Shown: positions 27,175-36,246, counted from the stretch's first letter. The stretch: 64,000 nucleotides of DNA from Plasticicumulans lactativorans (GCF_004341245.1 NZ_SLWY01000001.1:1-64000), one strand, 5' to 3'. Notes: generated from the sequence alone by a model not told the origin. Numbers and translations: made by a program.

Positions 27175-29634
27175 ATGGACACGAACACCCTGGTCTGGCT
27201 TGCATCGGGTGGCACGCTTGCCGGCATCGTCAGTGTTATCACCGCATTGGTGTGCGGCATGCACTACGGTGCGGCGCTACGCCGCATACCGGCTGCGGCC
27301 TTTTTGGAAGATATCGTCGCACGCGTCGCAACTCGTCGCGAGGAACTCGAACGGCTGGATGCCCAATTGGGCGAGCGCCACAACGGCCTCCAGGGCCTGC
27401 GGGGCGAAACGGAGATGCTGACGGCCCGCCGGGATGCCTTGGCAGCGCAACTGCGCGAACTGCAGGAGGACCTGGTTGCACTCGATGGGCGCCGGGCCGA
27501 CATCGCTTCGGTGCGCGATGAGTTGGCGGAAGCACGGACGCAACTTGCCATGCTCGTCAGTGAACTGACCGAACGGCGGACGCAGCAGGAGCAACTCGAA
27601 CGCGCGGCCGAACGTGCCCGTGCACAACTGTCCCTGCTCGAAGAACGCCGGAGCGAGATCGAGGCAATCGATACAGCCGAGCGCGAAGCACGGATACGGC
27701 TCACCGAGGCGCAGACGGAACTGGGCACCGTCGTCCAGGCGCGGGAAGCGGCACGGCGTGAAGCCGAGGCGGCAGCGCGCGACAGGGAGATGCTGGCAAC
27801 GAACATCGACCGGCTCACCGATGAGCGCAACGAACTGCGCGCTGACATCGCCAGTCTCCAAGCCGAACGCAATCCGCTGTCGACTGAAGTTCAGGGCCTG
27901 CGCCGGCACTTGGAGCAGTTGCATCTTCAGCAGCAGGCACTCGACGGCGATCTTCAACGCCTGCAATCCCTACAGCCGGTACTGGAAGATAAAATCAGCG
28001 GCCTGCAACAGGAAGTTGTTACCCGGACCGCTGAACTCAAAGACCTTCAGGCCGAACGTGATCCGCTGTCGACTGAAGTTCAGGGTCTGCGCCGGCACTT
28101 GGAGCAGTTGCACCTTCAGCGGCAGACACTCGACGGCGATCTTCAACGCCTGCAATCCCTACAGCCGGTACTGGAAGACAAAATCAGCGGCCTGCAACAG
28201 GAAGTTGTTACCCGGACCGCTGAGCTCAAAGACCTTCAGGCCGAACGTGATCCGCTGGCAGCGGACATTGATGGCCTGCGTCGGCAACTCGAACCGCTGC
28301 GTACACAGTGCGACGAAGTCGAAGCGGAACTCGCCCGCCGCCGCGCCGAACTCGCCGCGATCGAGCAGGAGATCCGTACCAAAGGCGGTGGTAGCGTCGG
28401 CAACCCGGAAGACGTGCTCGCCGATCTCGAACAGGCACCGGCTTGTCTGGTCGGCGACGGCGGCAGGGGACCGTTGATGCCGAATCCGCAGCGCGACGAC
28501 GACGAAACAGCAATGCTCGGCCGCGTGCGGACACACCTTGATCGGCTCCGTCTGCACTTTCCCGAGCGCACTCTTTATGCTTTTCATACTGCGCTCAAGA
28601 CGGCAACGATTAGTCCGCTTACAGTGCTGGCCGGCATTTCCGGTACCGGCAAGAGTCAGCTGCCGCGCCGCTATGCCGAAGCAATGGGTATCCATTTCTT
28701 GAAACTGCCGGTTCAACCACGTTGGGATAGCCCGCAGGACATGCTCGGTTTCTACAATTATTTGGAGAAGCGCTACAAAGCGACCGAATTTGCACGGGCT
28801 CTGGTGCATTTCGACACGTACAACTGGCCGCTTGCCCGGCCTTTCAAGGATCGGCTACTGTTGATCCTGCTTGACGAACTGAACCTCGCTCGCGTCGAGT
28901 ACTACTTCAGCGAGTTTCTGAGCCAACTCGAAGGCCGTCCCGCCCCGGGCGATCGCGATCCTGAGCACATCCGCAGTTCGGAAATCGTGCTCGATACTGG
29001 CGGCGTTGGCGGACCGCCGCCACGCATCTATCCCGGCCACAACCTGCTGTTCGTCGGCACGATGAACGAGGATGAGTCGACACAGACACTTTCCGACAAG
29101 GTGCTCGATCGCGCCAACCTGCTGCGCTTCCCGCGCCCCGAAAAACTGGCCGGAGAAACGCTGGCGAGCGGCGGCGAGCCGGCGGAAGGCTTCCTGCCGG
29201 CCTCTCGCTGGCATGCGTGGCGGCGCAGTTTTGGCACGCTGCCGGCAACGCTGCGCGAACCAGTCGAACGTTGGATCCACGATCTCAATGAGCATCTAGA
29301 CGGGCTGCATCGACCGTTCGCGCACCGTGTCAATCAGGCGATGCTCGCCTACATCGCCAACTATCCGGGTGTCGCCGAGCCGATGGCGCAAACCAGTCCT
29401 CTGGATCAGGCCCGCATTGCCTTTGCCGATCAACTCGAACAGCGCATTCTGCCGAAGCTACGAGGCATTGACCTGGGTGACTCTGGAGTCACCCAGCACC
29501 TCGACCGCATCCGTGCGTTGATCGACAACGAGTTGCATGATGCAACACTGGCTCGCGCCTTTCAGCGCGCCGCGCAAGATGACGGCAGCGGCAGGCCGTT
29601 CGTGTGGAAAGGCGTACGCCGTGAATCGATATGA
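27175..29634 (+). CDS. Membrane-anchored coiled-coil McrB-like AAA+ ATPase
   Basis: The 819-residue protein has an N-terminal membrane helix (about 7-29), a coiled-coil rod (about 45-405) that includes a recent 63-residue duplication, and a linker. A McrB/dynein-type AAA+ domain follows: Walker A GISGTGKS from 487, Walker B LLILLDELNLA with D567-E568, and sensor segment FVGTMNEDESTQTLSDKVLDRANLLRF split around N631. McrB relatives are GTPases or ATPases that drive a partner nuclease. The DUF2357 gene directly downstream overlaps by four bases and is the expected McrC-like partner. No N-terminal modified-DNA-binding domain is present; the rod and membrane helix take that place. Confidence 0.88.
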   Translation: MDTNTLVWLASGGTLAGIVSVITALVCGMHYGAALRRIPAAAFLEDIVARVATRREELERLDAQLGERHNGLQGLRGETEMLTARRDALAAQLRELQEDLVALDGRRADIASVRDELAEARTQLAMLVSELTERRTQQEQLERAAERARAQLSLLEERRSEIEAIDTAEREARIRLTEAQTELGTVVQAREAARREAEAAARDREMLATNIDRLTDERNELRADIASLQAERNPLSTEVQGLRRHLEQLHLQQQALDGDLQRLQSLQPVLEDKISGLQQEVVTRTAELKDLQAERDPLSTEVQGLRRHLEQLHLQRQTLDGDLQRLQSLQPVLEDKISGLQQEVVTRTAELKDLQAERDPLAADIDGLRRQLEPLRTQCDEVEAELARRRAELAAIEQEIRTKGGGSVGNPEDVLADLEQAPACLVGDGGRGPLMPNPQRDDDETAMLGRVRTHLDRLRLHFPERTLYAFHTALKTATISPLTVLAGISGTGKSQLPRRYAEAMGIHFLKLPVQPRWDSPQDMLGFYNYLEKRYKATEFARALVHFDTYNWPLARPFKDRLLLILLDELNLARVEYYFSEFLSQLEGRPAPGDRDPEHIRSSEIVLDTGGVGGPPPRIYPGHNLLFVGTMNEDESTQTLSDKVLDRANLLRFPRPEKLAGETLASGGEPAEGFLPASRWHAWRRSFGTLPATLREPVERWIHDLNEHLDGLHRPFAHRVNQAMLAYIANYPGVAEPMAQTSPLDQARIAFADQLEQRILPKLRGIDLGDSGVTQHLDRIRALIDNELHDATLARAFQRAAQDDGSGRPFVWKGVRRESI
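27862..28239 (+). repeat. Internal 189-bp tandem duplication in the AAA+ gene
   Basis: Unit 1 (27862-28050) and unit 2 (28051-28239) are nearly identical at DNA level. They encode 63-residue coiled-coil units that differ at only three residues (N to D, Q to R, A to T). A third partial unit begins at 28240 (GCCGAACGTGATCCGCTG) and then diverges. The length of 63 residues equals nine heptads, so the register of the coiled coil is preserved. Confidence 0.95.
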
Positions 29635-31295
29635 TCCCGCTGGTGCTGGCTATGCCATGGGGACTACTGGCACAGACTCCGATCGCCGGCCAGCCGACGC
29701 GCCGACCGTTACATGACGGTGAAACGGTCGAACTCGATGGGCGGTACGGTGCCATGGTGGCGCTACCCGAGCGGACCGACCTGCAACTGGGCAGTCGGCG
29801 CTGGCCGGTGCAGGTGGAAGGTGCCGCCTTTGCCTGGTTCGAGGGATCCTTTCGGTTGGTGTCGCTGCCGACTGCAGCCTTGACCAGCGAACGTCAGATC
29901 CGGTTCGATCTTCTAACGGCGGGCGAGTCTGTGCTGAGTGTCGGGCTCGTGTTGCGTAATCATCTACTGCGTCCGCGCGGAGCCGGACGTGACGATCCGG
30001 CCGCCGATGCATTGCACACCTTTGTGTTGCAGGTTCTCGACCGCATCCGTGAGGCCGAACCGTCCGGTGCCGGAGACGATTGGGATGATCTCGGCACCGG
30101 TTGGGCGCGGCTGCGCACCGCCTGGCTTGAGCGCGATGCGCAGATCGAAGAAGCGCGCCGCGATCTGATCGTCGAACATGCTGAACAACTCCCGGCCCAC
30201 ATCACAGAAATCGCTATCCACCCGCGTCGGGTGCTCAAACGCACCCGCGAGTTGCTGCCGATCGATCGTATCCAGGAACTCGACACCGCCTGTCTCGAAT
30301 GGCTGATCCGGCAGCCCGGCGTTACCGTTGCCGAAAAGGCCGGTCCGCGCCAGCGACTGCTCGGCATCGCGCGCGAGGAGCATCTCGATACGCTCGAAAA
30401 CCGGGTGCTGAAAGATTTCCTGCGTCTGAGCGTCGAGGCTGCCAGCGTCTGGCAGCGGGAGAACCGGCGTTTTCACAACAGTGAGCGCGCCCGGCTGGTC
30501 GGGCGTTATCTCGCGCTGTGCCGCATGCATCATCGCGAACTGTGCGCGGCTGGCATCGGTGACCCCATGCCCCCGGTCGCTCCGAATTTCGTGCTGCAAC
30601 AAGATTCCCGCTACCGCGTGATCTGGCGCGCGTACCGCGAACTGTTGAGCGCTGAGCAGCGTATGGACGATCTCTGGCGCTGGCAGTGTCGGTTGTGGAG
30701 CGACTTCGCTCGGCTTGTCGTGGTGATGGGGGTGCAAGAGTTGTGCGACAAGCCGAGTGCGCTCTCGCCCCTCTTCGTGCGCAGGGAACAGGCAAGCGGA
30801 CGCTGGTCGGACACGCTCGGCCTGCTCGGTGTATTCCTGATCGACCTGAACGGCAGGTCGTATGTGGCGGAAGTCTGTGATGCGAGCCAGTTGCCCCGAA
30901 ACGACACGTCACGAGCGAAGCTGGCGTCCTGGCAGTATGCACTCGGTTGCACAGCACTCATCCGCCTCATCGATTTGTGGAGTGGGCATTGTGCGAGCCT
31001 GTGTGTCTGGGCCATGCATAGCGCTACAGCCGAGACGCTTCCGTTGACCGAGTTGGTCGCTTCAGCCGATGAAGCCCTGAGTACGGCCATCAGACAGGAA
31101 GGTCTGCGCAACGGCGAGCAACTTCGGGCACGTGGACTGGTGATCCGCTCGGCGCCGCCGGGAAAGACCGAGTACGCCACCCAGGCTGGGCAGGTCTACG
31201 GACTGACGCTGGCCATCGGGTCGGAACATATCCGCGAGGCGCTTGGCGAGTGCACTTTGATCCTGCAGGACAGTCTGGAGCGCCTGTTTGCATGA
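29631..31295 (+). CDS. DUF2357 (McrC-like) protein
   Basis: The 554-residue protein has the DUF2357 core HPRRVLKRTRELLPIDRI (from about 197), then LEWLIRQPGVTVAEKAG and LDTLENRVLKDFLR. DUF2357 proteins commonly accompany McrB-like AAA+ ATPases and end in a PD-(D/E)xK-type nuclease. Here the corresponding strand is FLIDLNGRSYVAEVCD: D405 and E414 are present, but the position expected to be Lys is Cys416. The nuclease may therefore be inactive or may use another residue. The start overlaps the AAA+ stop (ATGA) and the stop overlaps the next start (ATGA), so stoichiometric co-translation is likely. Confidence 0.8.
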   Translation: MIPLVLAMPWGLLAQTPIAGQPTRRPLHDGETVELDGRYGAMVALPERTDLQLGSRRWPVQVEGAAFAWFEGSFRLVSLPTAALTSERQIRFDLLTAGESVLSVGLVLRNHLLRPRGAGRDDPAADALHTFVLQVLDRIREAEPSGAGDDWDDLGTGWARLRTAWLERDAQIEEARRDLIVEHAEQLPAHITEIAIHPRRVLKRTRELLPIDRIQELDTACLEWLIRQPGVTVAEKAGPRQRLLGIAREEHLDTLENRVLKDFLRLSVEAASVWQRENRRFHNSERARLVGRYLALCRMHHRELCAAGIGDPMPPVAPNFVLQQDSRYRVIWRAYRELLSAEQRMDDLWRWQCRLWSDFARLVVVMGVQELCDKPSALSPLFVRREQASGRWSDTLGLLGVFLIDLNGRSYVAEVCDASQLPRNDTSRAKLASWQYALGCTALIRLIDLWSGHCASLCVWAMHSATAETLPLTELVASADEALSTAIRQEGLRNGEQLRARGLVIRSAPPGKTEYATQAGQVYGLTLAIGSEHIREALGECTLILQDSLERLFA

Positions 31296-33790
31296 GCGGA
31301 GTGCACGGCATTGATCTCAATGGTGTGCTCGATTGCGTGGTGCGCCTCGATCGGGCACCGCGACCAGCGCCGACACCGCCGGTGATCGTCTCCGGTTCAC
31401 CACAGGGCCTGCTGACGGGAGCCGCGGCACTGCAATCGCCCTGCGGCCGACCTGGCATGGAAGCCGAGGAAGGTATCCGCCTGCCAGTGCTGGCCCTGCT
31501 GCACGCGCTCAGTGGTGAGGGGCGGCACGATACGCACGATACGGCCGTGCTGCTCGGCCGACACCTGCGTAGCCTGTTGTCCGATGATACGCATGCTGCT
31601 GTCGTCGCAGTGCCTGACACACCTGGTTTCGACGAACGAGCTCGCACCCGGCTGCTGGATGGCGCGCTACGCGCCGGGCTCGATCTGCACCTACTATGGC
31701 GCCCGGTCGCAGCGTTGCTTGGTTGGGGCGAAACACTGGGAAACGGCGAACTCCAAGCCCTGCACGGCCGGACGGCCTGCGTCGTGCAGTTGTTGCCGGA
31801 CGGCATCTCGATTGGCGATTTCGGCCTCGAATGCGTGGTGCAGGGTGGCCGGCCGACGTTAGTACCGGTGCGCCGGCGCGACGGCGAACGTCAATTTTAC
31901 TCGTGGAGCGGTGGTGGACTGGTTGCACTGCTCGCGCGCGAAGCTGGAACCGACGAAGCCAGTCTGTGGGTCGGACCGTGGGTATGGAAGGTCTTGCTTG
32001 GGCAGCCTGCAGAACGCGAGGTGCTGGCCGACCCGCATGCACCGGGTGGTTGGCGACTCGCCAGCGGTCCTTCCACACTGTGCGGCGCCTTAGCCGCGGA
32101 GTTGCGCACAGGCCTGCGTATAGCACTCGGAGCCGCGCGCTCGGCACTGCGCAATGCAGCGGTCATTCTGATCGAGGGGCCTATCGCCGATGCACCGCTT
32201 TCGGACGCAATGCAGCCAACACTCGCGCTACGCCAGATCGTGGCTGCGGAACTGACCGTGGTGCTCGGCCCGACGGTGTCCGCAAGACTCGTCGCCATGC
32301 CGCTCGCCGATGCTCTAATTGCCAGAGGGGCCGCTATCTGTGCTGCGCGTCAAGCGGCGCGGCAGATCACGTATTACGATTTCCTGCCGATGCTCGAAAT
32401 CAATGTGCTGCAGGCCGGAGAGCATGCGTTCGTTGAACTCATCGGTCGCGAAGAGCGCATCGCGGGGGGCATGAGTTACACGAATACGTTGGCCGATCGC
32501 TTCACCGTTGCCGCAAGCACGCGCTCGCTCGAGTTCTACCTGCTGAAAGAGGACGAAGCAGGCGCTCGTCACAGCGAAACGGTGCTGCCGGTACCGCCGG
32601 CAGCCGACGTGGAAATCAGCCTGCACGTCACGCAGACACCCGCTCAAGGCTACGCACGCGTGGAGATACTCTCGGCCGTCCGGGGCGCGCTCGGTGAAGC
32701 ACCGATCCTGCTCGATTGGTCAGCGATGACAGAGATTGAAGGCTCGCGCGAGGATATTCTGCGCGAACTCGAATTCGAGGGGCTCGGCTATCCGGACATC
32801 GTACCGCAACGTGCACATCACCTGCTCTGGGATTACCAGCGCAGTGACGGCATGACTATCGCTGCCGCGATGCGGGCCTTCAATTGTAAGCCTATCCTAA
32901 GTTCACCGCGCAACCAGTACAATCAATTGGTTAAACAAACGCGCGCACTCGTCGGGCTGCGCAGCAATCTGTTTTTTCTGACAAAGGGCACCAGTTCTGA
33001 TCGTAGTGCTTACACCGCCGTCGATTCGGATGGCCAATTGCCACCTGGAATCGCGCCGACAATCCAACAGGAATTCGAAAACTTTCGAGTGCGGCTCGAC
33101 ACGGATTTTGCCGCAATCACCAGCGTCCGTAATCGACAAGATATCGCAACCCGGCGTGAATTGGCGCGACTGGGCGCCTGCTTGTATGCAGCGTGTCCTA
33201 ATGCAATTGTTCATTACTTCCAACGCATTGTCGCACGTAGCGCCGATGACCTGACACTGGTGTTGCATGCCGGCAAAGTGCTGAGCACCGAACCAGATCT
33301 TGACAGTCTTTTCCATTATTGCGCGTCTCGCTACGATGAAGCCATCCGCGCTGTCAAGAGACTGTCGGTCCACGTGGTACGCGCGGCAGGCGATGCTTTG
33401 GCTTATCATGAAAAAGCTGGAGGCATTCTTGATAACCGAAGCGCTGACAAGTTGGCTGAAGCTGCGCTCCTATTGCTAAAGGAGGAAATCCAGGCACATA
33501 ATTACAAAATACGATTCCGTGCCGCCGCGCGACTCGGCCTATTTCTGTTACGCCACCGGCAGCGGCGGCGCGATTTCCTGCATCCGAGTAGCGCTGACAC
33601 GGCTAATCGTCGGCGTGCCAAAGAGTTCGATGCCCTGTTGATCCAGGCTATCGCATCGAAGCGCCTTAACCAAGATCTGGAAAATGCCTTGGAAGAAATC
33701 CGTGCACAAATCCGATATCGCGGTACAAATGCGATCGTTGATATCGATCCTGACGAAGATGGCGAGATTAACGAGAACGAAGTGGAGTAG
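31292..33790 (+). CDS. Large Hsp70/actin-fold protein of the defence cassette
   Basis: The 832-residue protein's first 370 or so residues look like an actin/Hsp70 ATPase fold. Residues 6-14 read GIDLNGVLD where Hsp70 has GIDLGTTNS. Segment VVAVPDTPGFDERARTRLL (from 104) followed by AGLDLHLLWRPVAALLGW matches the Hsp70 'VPA.F.. .. AGL.. .EP.AAAL' pattern. The second phosphate loop (around DGISIGDFG) lacks the Gly-rich signature. The C-terminal 450 residues are unassigned, mostly helical, and end very acidic (DIDPDEDGEINENEVE). Altered loops suggest weak or absent ATP hydrolysis, so a sensor or scaffold role is possible. Its stop codon lies inside the first bases of the dispersed repeat. Confidence 0.75.
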   Translation: MSGVHGIDLNGVLDCVVRLDRAPRPAPTPPVIVSGSPQGLLTGAAALQSPCGRPGMEAEEGIRLPVLALLHALSGEGRHDTHDTAVLLGRHLRSLLSDDTHAAVVAVPDTPGFDERARTRLLDGALRAGLDLHLLWRPVAALLGWGETLGNGELQALHGRTACVVQLLPDGISIGDFGLECVVQGGRPTLVPVRRRDGERQFYSWSGGGLVALLAREAGTDEASLWVGPWVWKVLLGQPAEREVLADPHAPGGWRLASGPSTLCGALAAELRTGLRIALGAARSALRNAAVILIEGPIADAPLSDAMQPTLALRQIVAAELTVVLGPTVSARLVAMPLADALIARGAAICAARQAARQITYYDFLPMLEINVLQAGEHAFVELIGREERIAGGMSYTNTLADRFTVAASTRSLEFYLLKEDEAGARHSETVLPVPPAADVEISLHVTQTPAQGYARVEILSAVRGALGEAPILLDWSAMTEIEGSREDILRELEFEGLGYPDIVPQRAHHLLWDYQRSDGMTIAAAMRAFNCKPILSSPRNQYNQLVKQTRALVGLRSNLFFLTKGTSSDRSAYTAVDSDGQLPPGIAPTIQQEFENFRVRLDTDFAAITSVRNRQDIATRRELARLGACLYAACPNAIVHYFQRIVARSADDLTLVLHAGKVLSTEPDLDSLFHYCASRYDEAIRAVKRLSVHVVRAAGDALAYHEKAGGILDNRSADKLAEAALLLLKEEIQAHNYKIRFRAAARLGLFLLRHRQRRRDFLHPSSADTANRRRAKEFDALLIQAIASKRLNQDLENALEEIRAQIRYRGTNAIVDIDPDEDGEINENEVE

Positions 33791-33992
33791 AGGCTGTTGG
33801 GCACCCGCTCGCCATCCCTGTCGAGCATCCCGGCTTCGCGGGCGCCCATCCCGTGCCTTTACGGCGTGTTCAACGGCCCCGGTTCGCCCTGCGTATCGGG
33901 CTCCTGCTACGCCCGTCGAGACGCGCTGCGCAGACTCGACGCTCAAATGGCTTGACGCCATTCTCCCTGGCTACCGGGGGCTCCTCGGCTCG
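33787..33992 (+). repeat. Dispersed repeat, copy 2 (direct)
   Basis: The copy begins GTAGAGGCTGTTGGG; its TAG is the stop codon of the Hsp70-like gene (33788-33790). Shared segments include CATCCCGGCTTCGCGGGCG and CGCTGCGCAGACTCGAC, and the 3' part (TTGACGCCATTCTCCCTGG) is shared with copy 1. The arms GGGCACCCG and CGGGCGCCC can pair with one mismatch across about 30 bases, so a stem-loop is possible. The following 115 bases to 34106 hold nothing recognisable. Confidence 0.9.
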
Positions 33993-34106
33993 CGGGGCGC
34001 TCCATGCCTCCTCGAAGGAACACCGCCACGACCCGGCACCATGGCGCTGCCGTGCCGGTTCAATGACCCCGAACGGTCTCCTGCAGGTGCCGCGGCGATG
34101 GGCAGC

Positions 34107-34595
34107 TCAAAGCCCGAGCTGCTTGTTGAAGCCGAGGGCGTCGTAGTAGTCGCCCTGGTAGACGATCTTGCCCTGCTTCACGCGGATCAGCGTCAGCCCG
34201 TGCAGCACCAGCGGTTTGCCGGTGGCCTTGGTGCCGTCGGCGAAGGCGCCGGTGTTGGTGCCGGTGAAGGTCCACTGGAAGGCCACGCCGTCGCGGTCGA
34301 CCAGCGGCTTGCCGTCCATCGTCCACTGGCAGTCCGGGAAGGCGTTGATGAAGGCCTTGATGACGTTGTCGCGGGCGACGACCACGCCCTGCTGCGGCGT
34401 GCCGACGCTGGCGTCGTAGTAGGTCACCTCGTAGTCGAGGTAGCTCGCGGCCAGGTTGGCGTTGTGCGCGTTCCACGCGGCCATGTAGGCGCGGACCACG
34501 GACAGCGGGTCGTTCGCGGCCTGGGCGAGCCCGGTGGCGAGGAGGGTGGCGGCCAGCAGCAGGCCGGTGGCGAGGCGGTGGTGGACGTGCGTCAT
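34107..34595 (-). CDS. Secreted SnoaL/NTF2-like protein
   Basis: This 162-residue protein has a signal peptide (ATGLLLAATLLATGLAQA, cleavage before ANDP). The mature part has the SnoaL-like NTF2 fold: VRAYMAAWNAHNANLAASYL, VVVARDNVIKAFINAFPDC and the closing GKIVYQGDYYDALGFNKQLG. Such domains act as ester-hydrolysing or isomerising enzymes or as polyketide cyclases; no specific role can be read. The adjacent aldehyde dehydrogenase gene is on the same strand upstream with a gap of about 150 bases, so it may be a separate unit. Confidence 0.75.
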   Translation of the reverse strand: MTHVHHRLATGLLLAATLLATGLAQAANDPLSVVRAYMAAWNAHNANLAASYLDYEVTYYDASVGTPQQGVVVARDNVIKAFINAFPDCQWTMDGKPLVDRDGVAFQWTFTGTNTGAFADGTKATGKPLVLHGLTLIRVKQGKIVYQGDYYDALGFNKQLGL

Positions 34596-34747
34596 GGTGG
34601 GCCTCCGGGGGATCGTGGTGGCGGGGATCGGGCGGGGGTGCCGGGGCCCGGCGGGGCGGAATCCCTCGCCCCCGGGGCCGTGCCGCACCCTCGCGGTGCT
34701 CGTGGACGTCGCGCGACCGCTGCGGGCCGCGCCCGTGCGCGGTGCCT

Positions 34748-36172
34748 TCAGTGCCGGATCATCACGTGGCGCACGGCGGTGTACTCCTCCAGCGCGTACA
34801 TCGACATGTCCTTGCCGTAGCCGGATTTCTTCAGCCCGCCGTGCGGCATCTCGCTGACCAGCATGAAGTGGGTGTTGATCCAGGTGCAGCCGTACTGCAG
34901 CGCGGCGGCGACGCGCATGGCGCGGCCGACGTCCTGGGTCCACACCGAGGAGGCGAGGCCGTAGTCGGAGTCGTTGGCCCAGCGCACGGCCTCGTCGGCG
35001 TCGCTGAAGCGGGTGACCGACACCACCGGGCCGAACACCTCGCGGCGCACGATCTCGTCGTCCTGGCGCGCGCCGGCGATCACCGTGGGCGCGTAGAAGA
35101 AGCCGCCGGCGGTGCCGCTGCGCCCGCCGGTGACGACCTCGATGTGCGGCTGCGCGGCGGCGCGCTCGACGAAGCCGGCGACGCGCGTGCGCTGGCGCGC
35201 GGAGATCAGCGGCCCCATCTCGACGCCGGCTTCGTCCTGCGTGCCGACCTTGATGCTGCCGACGGCGCTCGCCAGGTCGGCGACGAAGCGCTCGTAGATC
35301 TTCGGGCCGGCGTAGACGCGGCAGGCGGCGGTGCAGTCCTGGCCGGCGTTGTAGTAGCCGAAGGTGCGGATGCCGGCGACCACGGCGTCGAGGTCGGCGT
35401 CGTCGAACACGATCACCGGCGCCTTGCCGCCGAGTTCGAGGTGCGTGCGCTTGAGCCCGCGGGCGGCGACGTCGAGGATCTTCTGCCCGGTCGCGATGTC
35501 GCCGGTCAGCGAGATCAGGCGCACCTGCGGCTGGCTGATCAGCGGCGTGCCGACGCTCTCGCCGCGCCCGGGCACGACGTTGACCACGCCCGCCGGGAAC
35601 AGCTCGGCGAAGTGTTCGGCGAGCAGCAGGGTGCTGAGCGGCGTCTGCTCCGAGGGCTTGATCACCGCGCAGTTGCCGGCGGCGAGCGCCGGGGCGAGCT
35701 TCCACGCCGCCATCATCAGCGGGTAGTTCCACGGCGCGATCGACGCCACCACGCCGAGCGGGTCGCGGCGGATCAGGCTGGTGTGGCCGGGCAGGTACTC
35801 GCCCGCCGCCGAGCCCTGCAGGCAGCGCGCGGCGCCGGCGAAGAAGCGGAACACGTCGGCGACCGCGGGGATCTCGTCGGCGAGCGCGGCGGCGTAGGGC
35901 TTGCCGCAGTTCTGCGACTCGATGCGGGCGAAGCGCTCGGCGTTCGCCTCGATGCGGTCGGCGAGCCTGAGCAGCAGCGTCGCGCGGTCCTTCGGCGGGG
36001 TCTGCGCCCACGCCGGGAAGGCGCGCTCGGCGGCCTCCACGGCGGCGACGACCTGTTCCACCGAGGTTTCCGCGACCTCGGCCAAGGCGCTGCCGGTGGC
36101 CGGATCGAGGATGGTTTCGACCTCGCCGGCGCCGGCGACGAACTGGCCGTTGATGAACGCGCGGGTGTTCAT
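34748..36172 (-). CDS. patD: Gamma-aminobutyraldehyde dehydrogenase (PatD/YdcW-like)
   Basis: The 474-residue NAD-dependent aldehyde dehydrogenase has exactly the length of E. coli PatD. It shows the motif [16 protein letters not shown] with the general-base Glu, the nucleophile Cys in [14 protein letters not shown], and the cofactor stretch [12 protein letters not shown]. PatD oxidises 4-aminobutanal to GABA in putrescine breakdown. The start at 36172 is the ATG after the permease genes; the longer open frame is a shadow running into them. It completes a ydcSTUV-like transporter set in the same order as in E. coli, supporting polyamine use. Confidence 0.88.
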   Translation of the reverse strand: MNTRAFINGQFVAGAGEVETILDPATGSALAEVAETSVEQVVAAVEAAERAFPAWAQTPPKDRATLLLRLADRIEANAERFARIESQNCGKPYAAALADEIPAVADVFRFFAGAARCLQGSAAGEYLPGHTSLIRRDPLGVVASIAPWNYPLMMAAWKLAPALAAGNCAVIKPSEQTPLSTLLLAEHFAELFPAGVVNVVPGRGESVGTPLISQPQVRLISLTGDIATGQKILDVAARGLKRTHLELGGKAPVIVFDDADLDAVVAGIRTFGYYNAGQDCTAACRVYAGPKIYERFVADLASAVGSIKVGTQDEAGVEMGPLISARQRTRVAGFVERAAAQPHIEVVTGGRSGTAGGFFYAPTVIAGARQDDEIVRREVFGPVVSVTRFSDADEAVRWANDSDYGLASSVWTQDVGRAMRVAAALQYGCTWINTHFMLVSEMPHGGLKKSGYGKDMSMYALEEYTAVRHVMIRH

Positions 36173-36246
36173 GGGCGGTCTCCTGCTGGGGGCGCCCCGG
36201 CCGCGGTGGCGGGGCGGCGGTGGGAAGAGGGGGGCATCGTCGCGCC

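Noticed and set aside
22347-33790. Calling the cassette a classical McrBC or a Zorya system
   Set aside because: No modified-base recognition domain is seen on the AAA+ protein, and no MotA/MotB-like part is seen on the membrane proteins. The helicase-nuclease and actin-fold genes are not part of McrBC.
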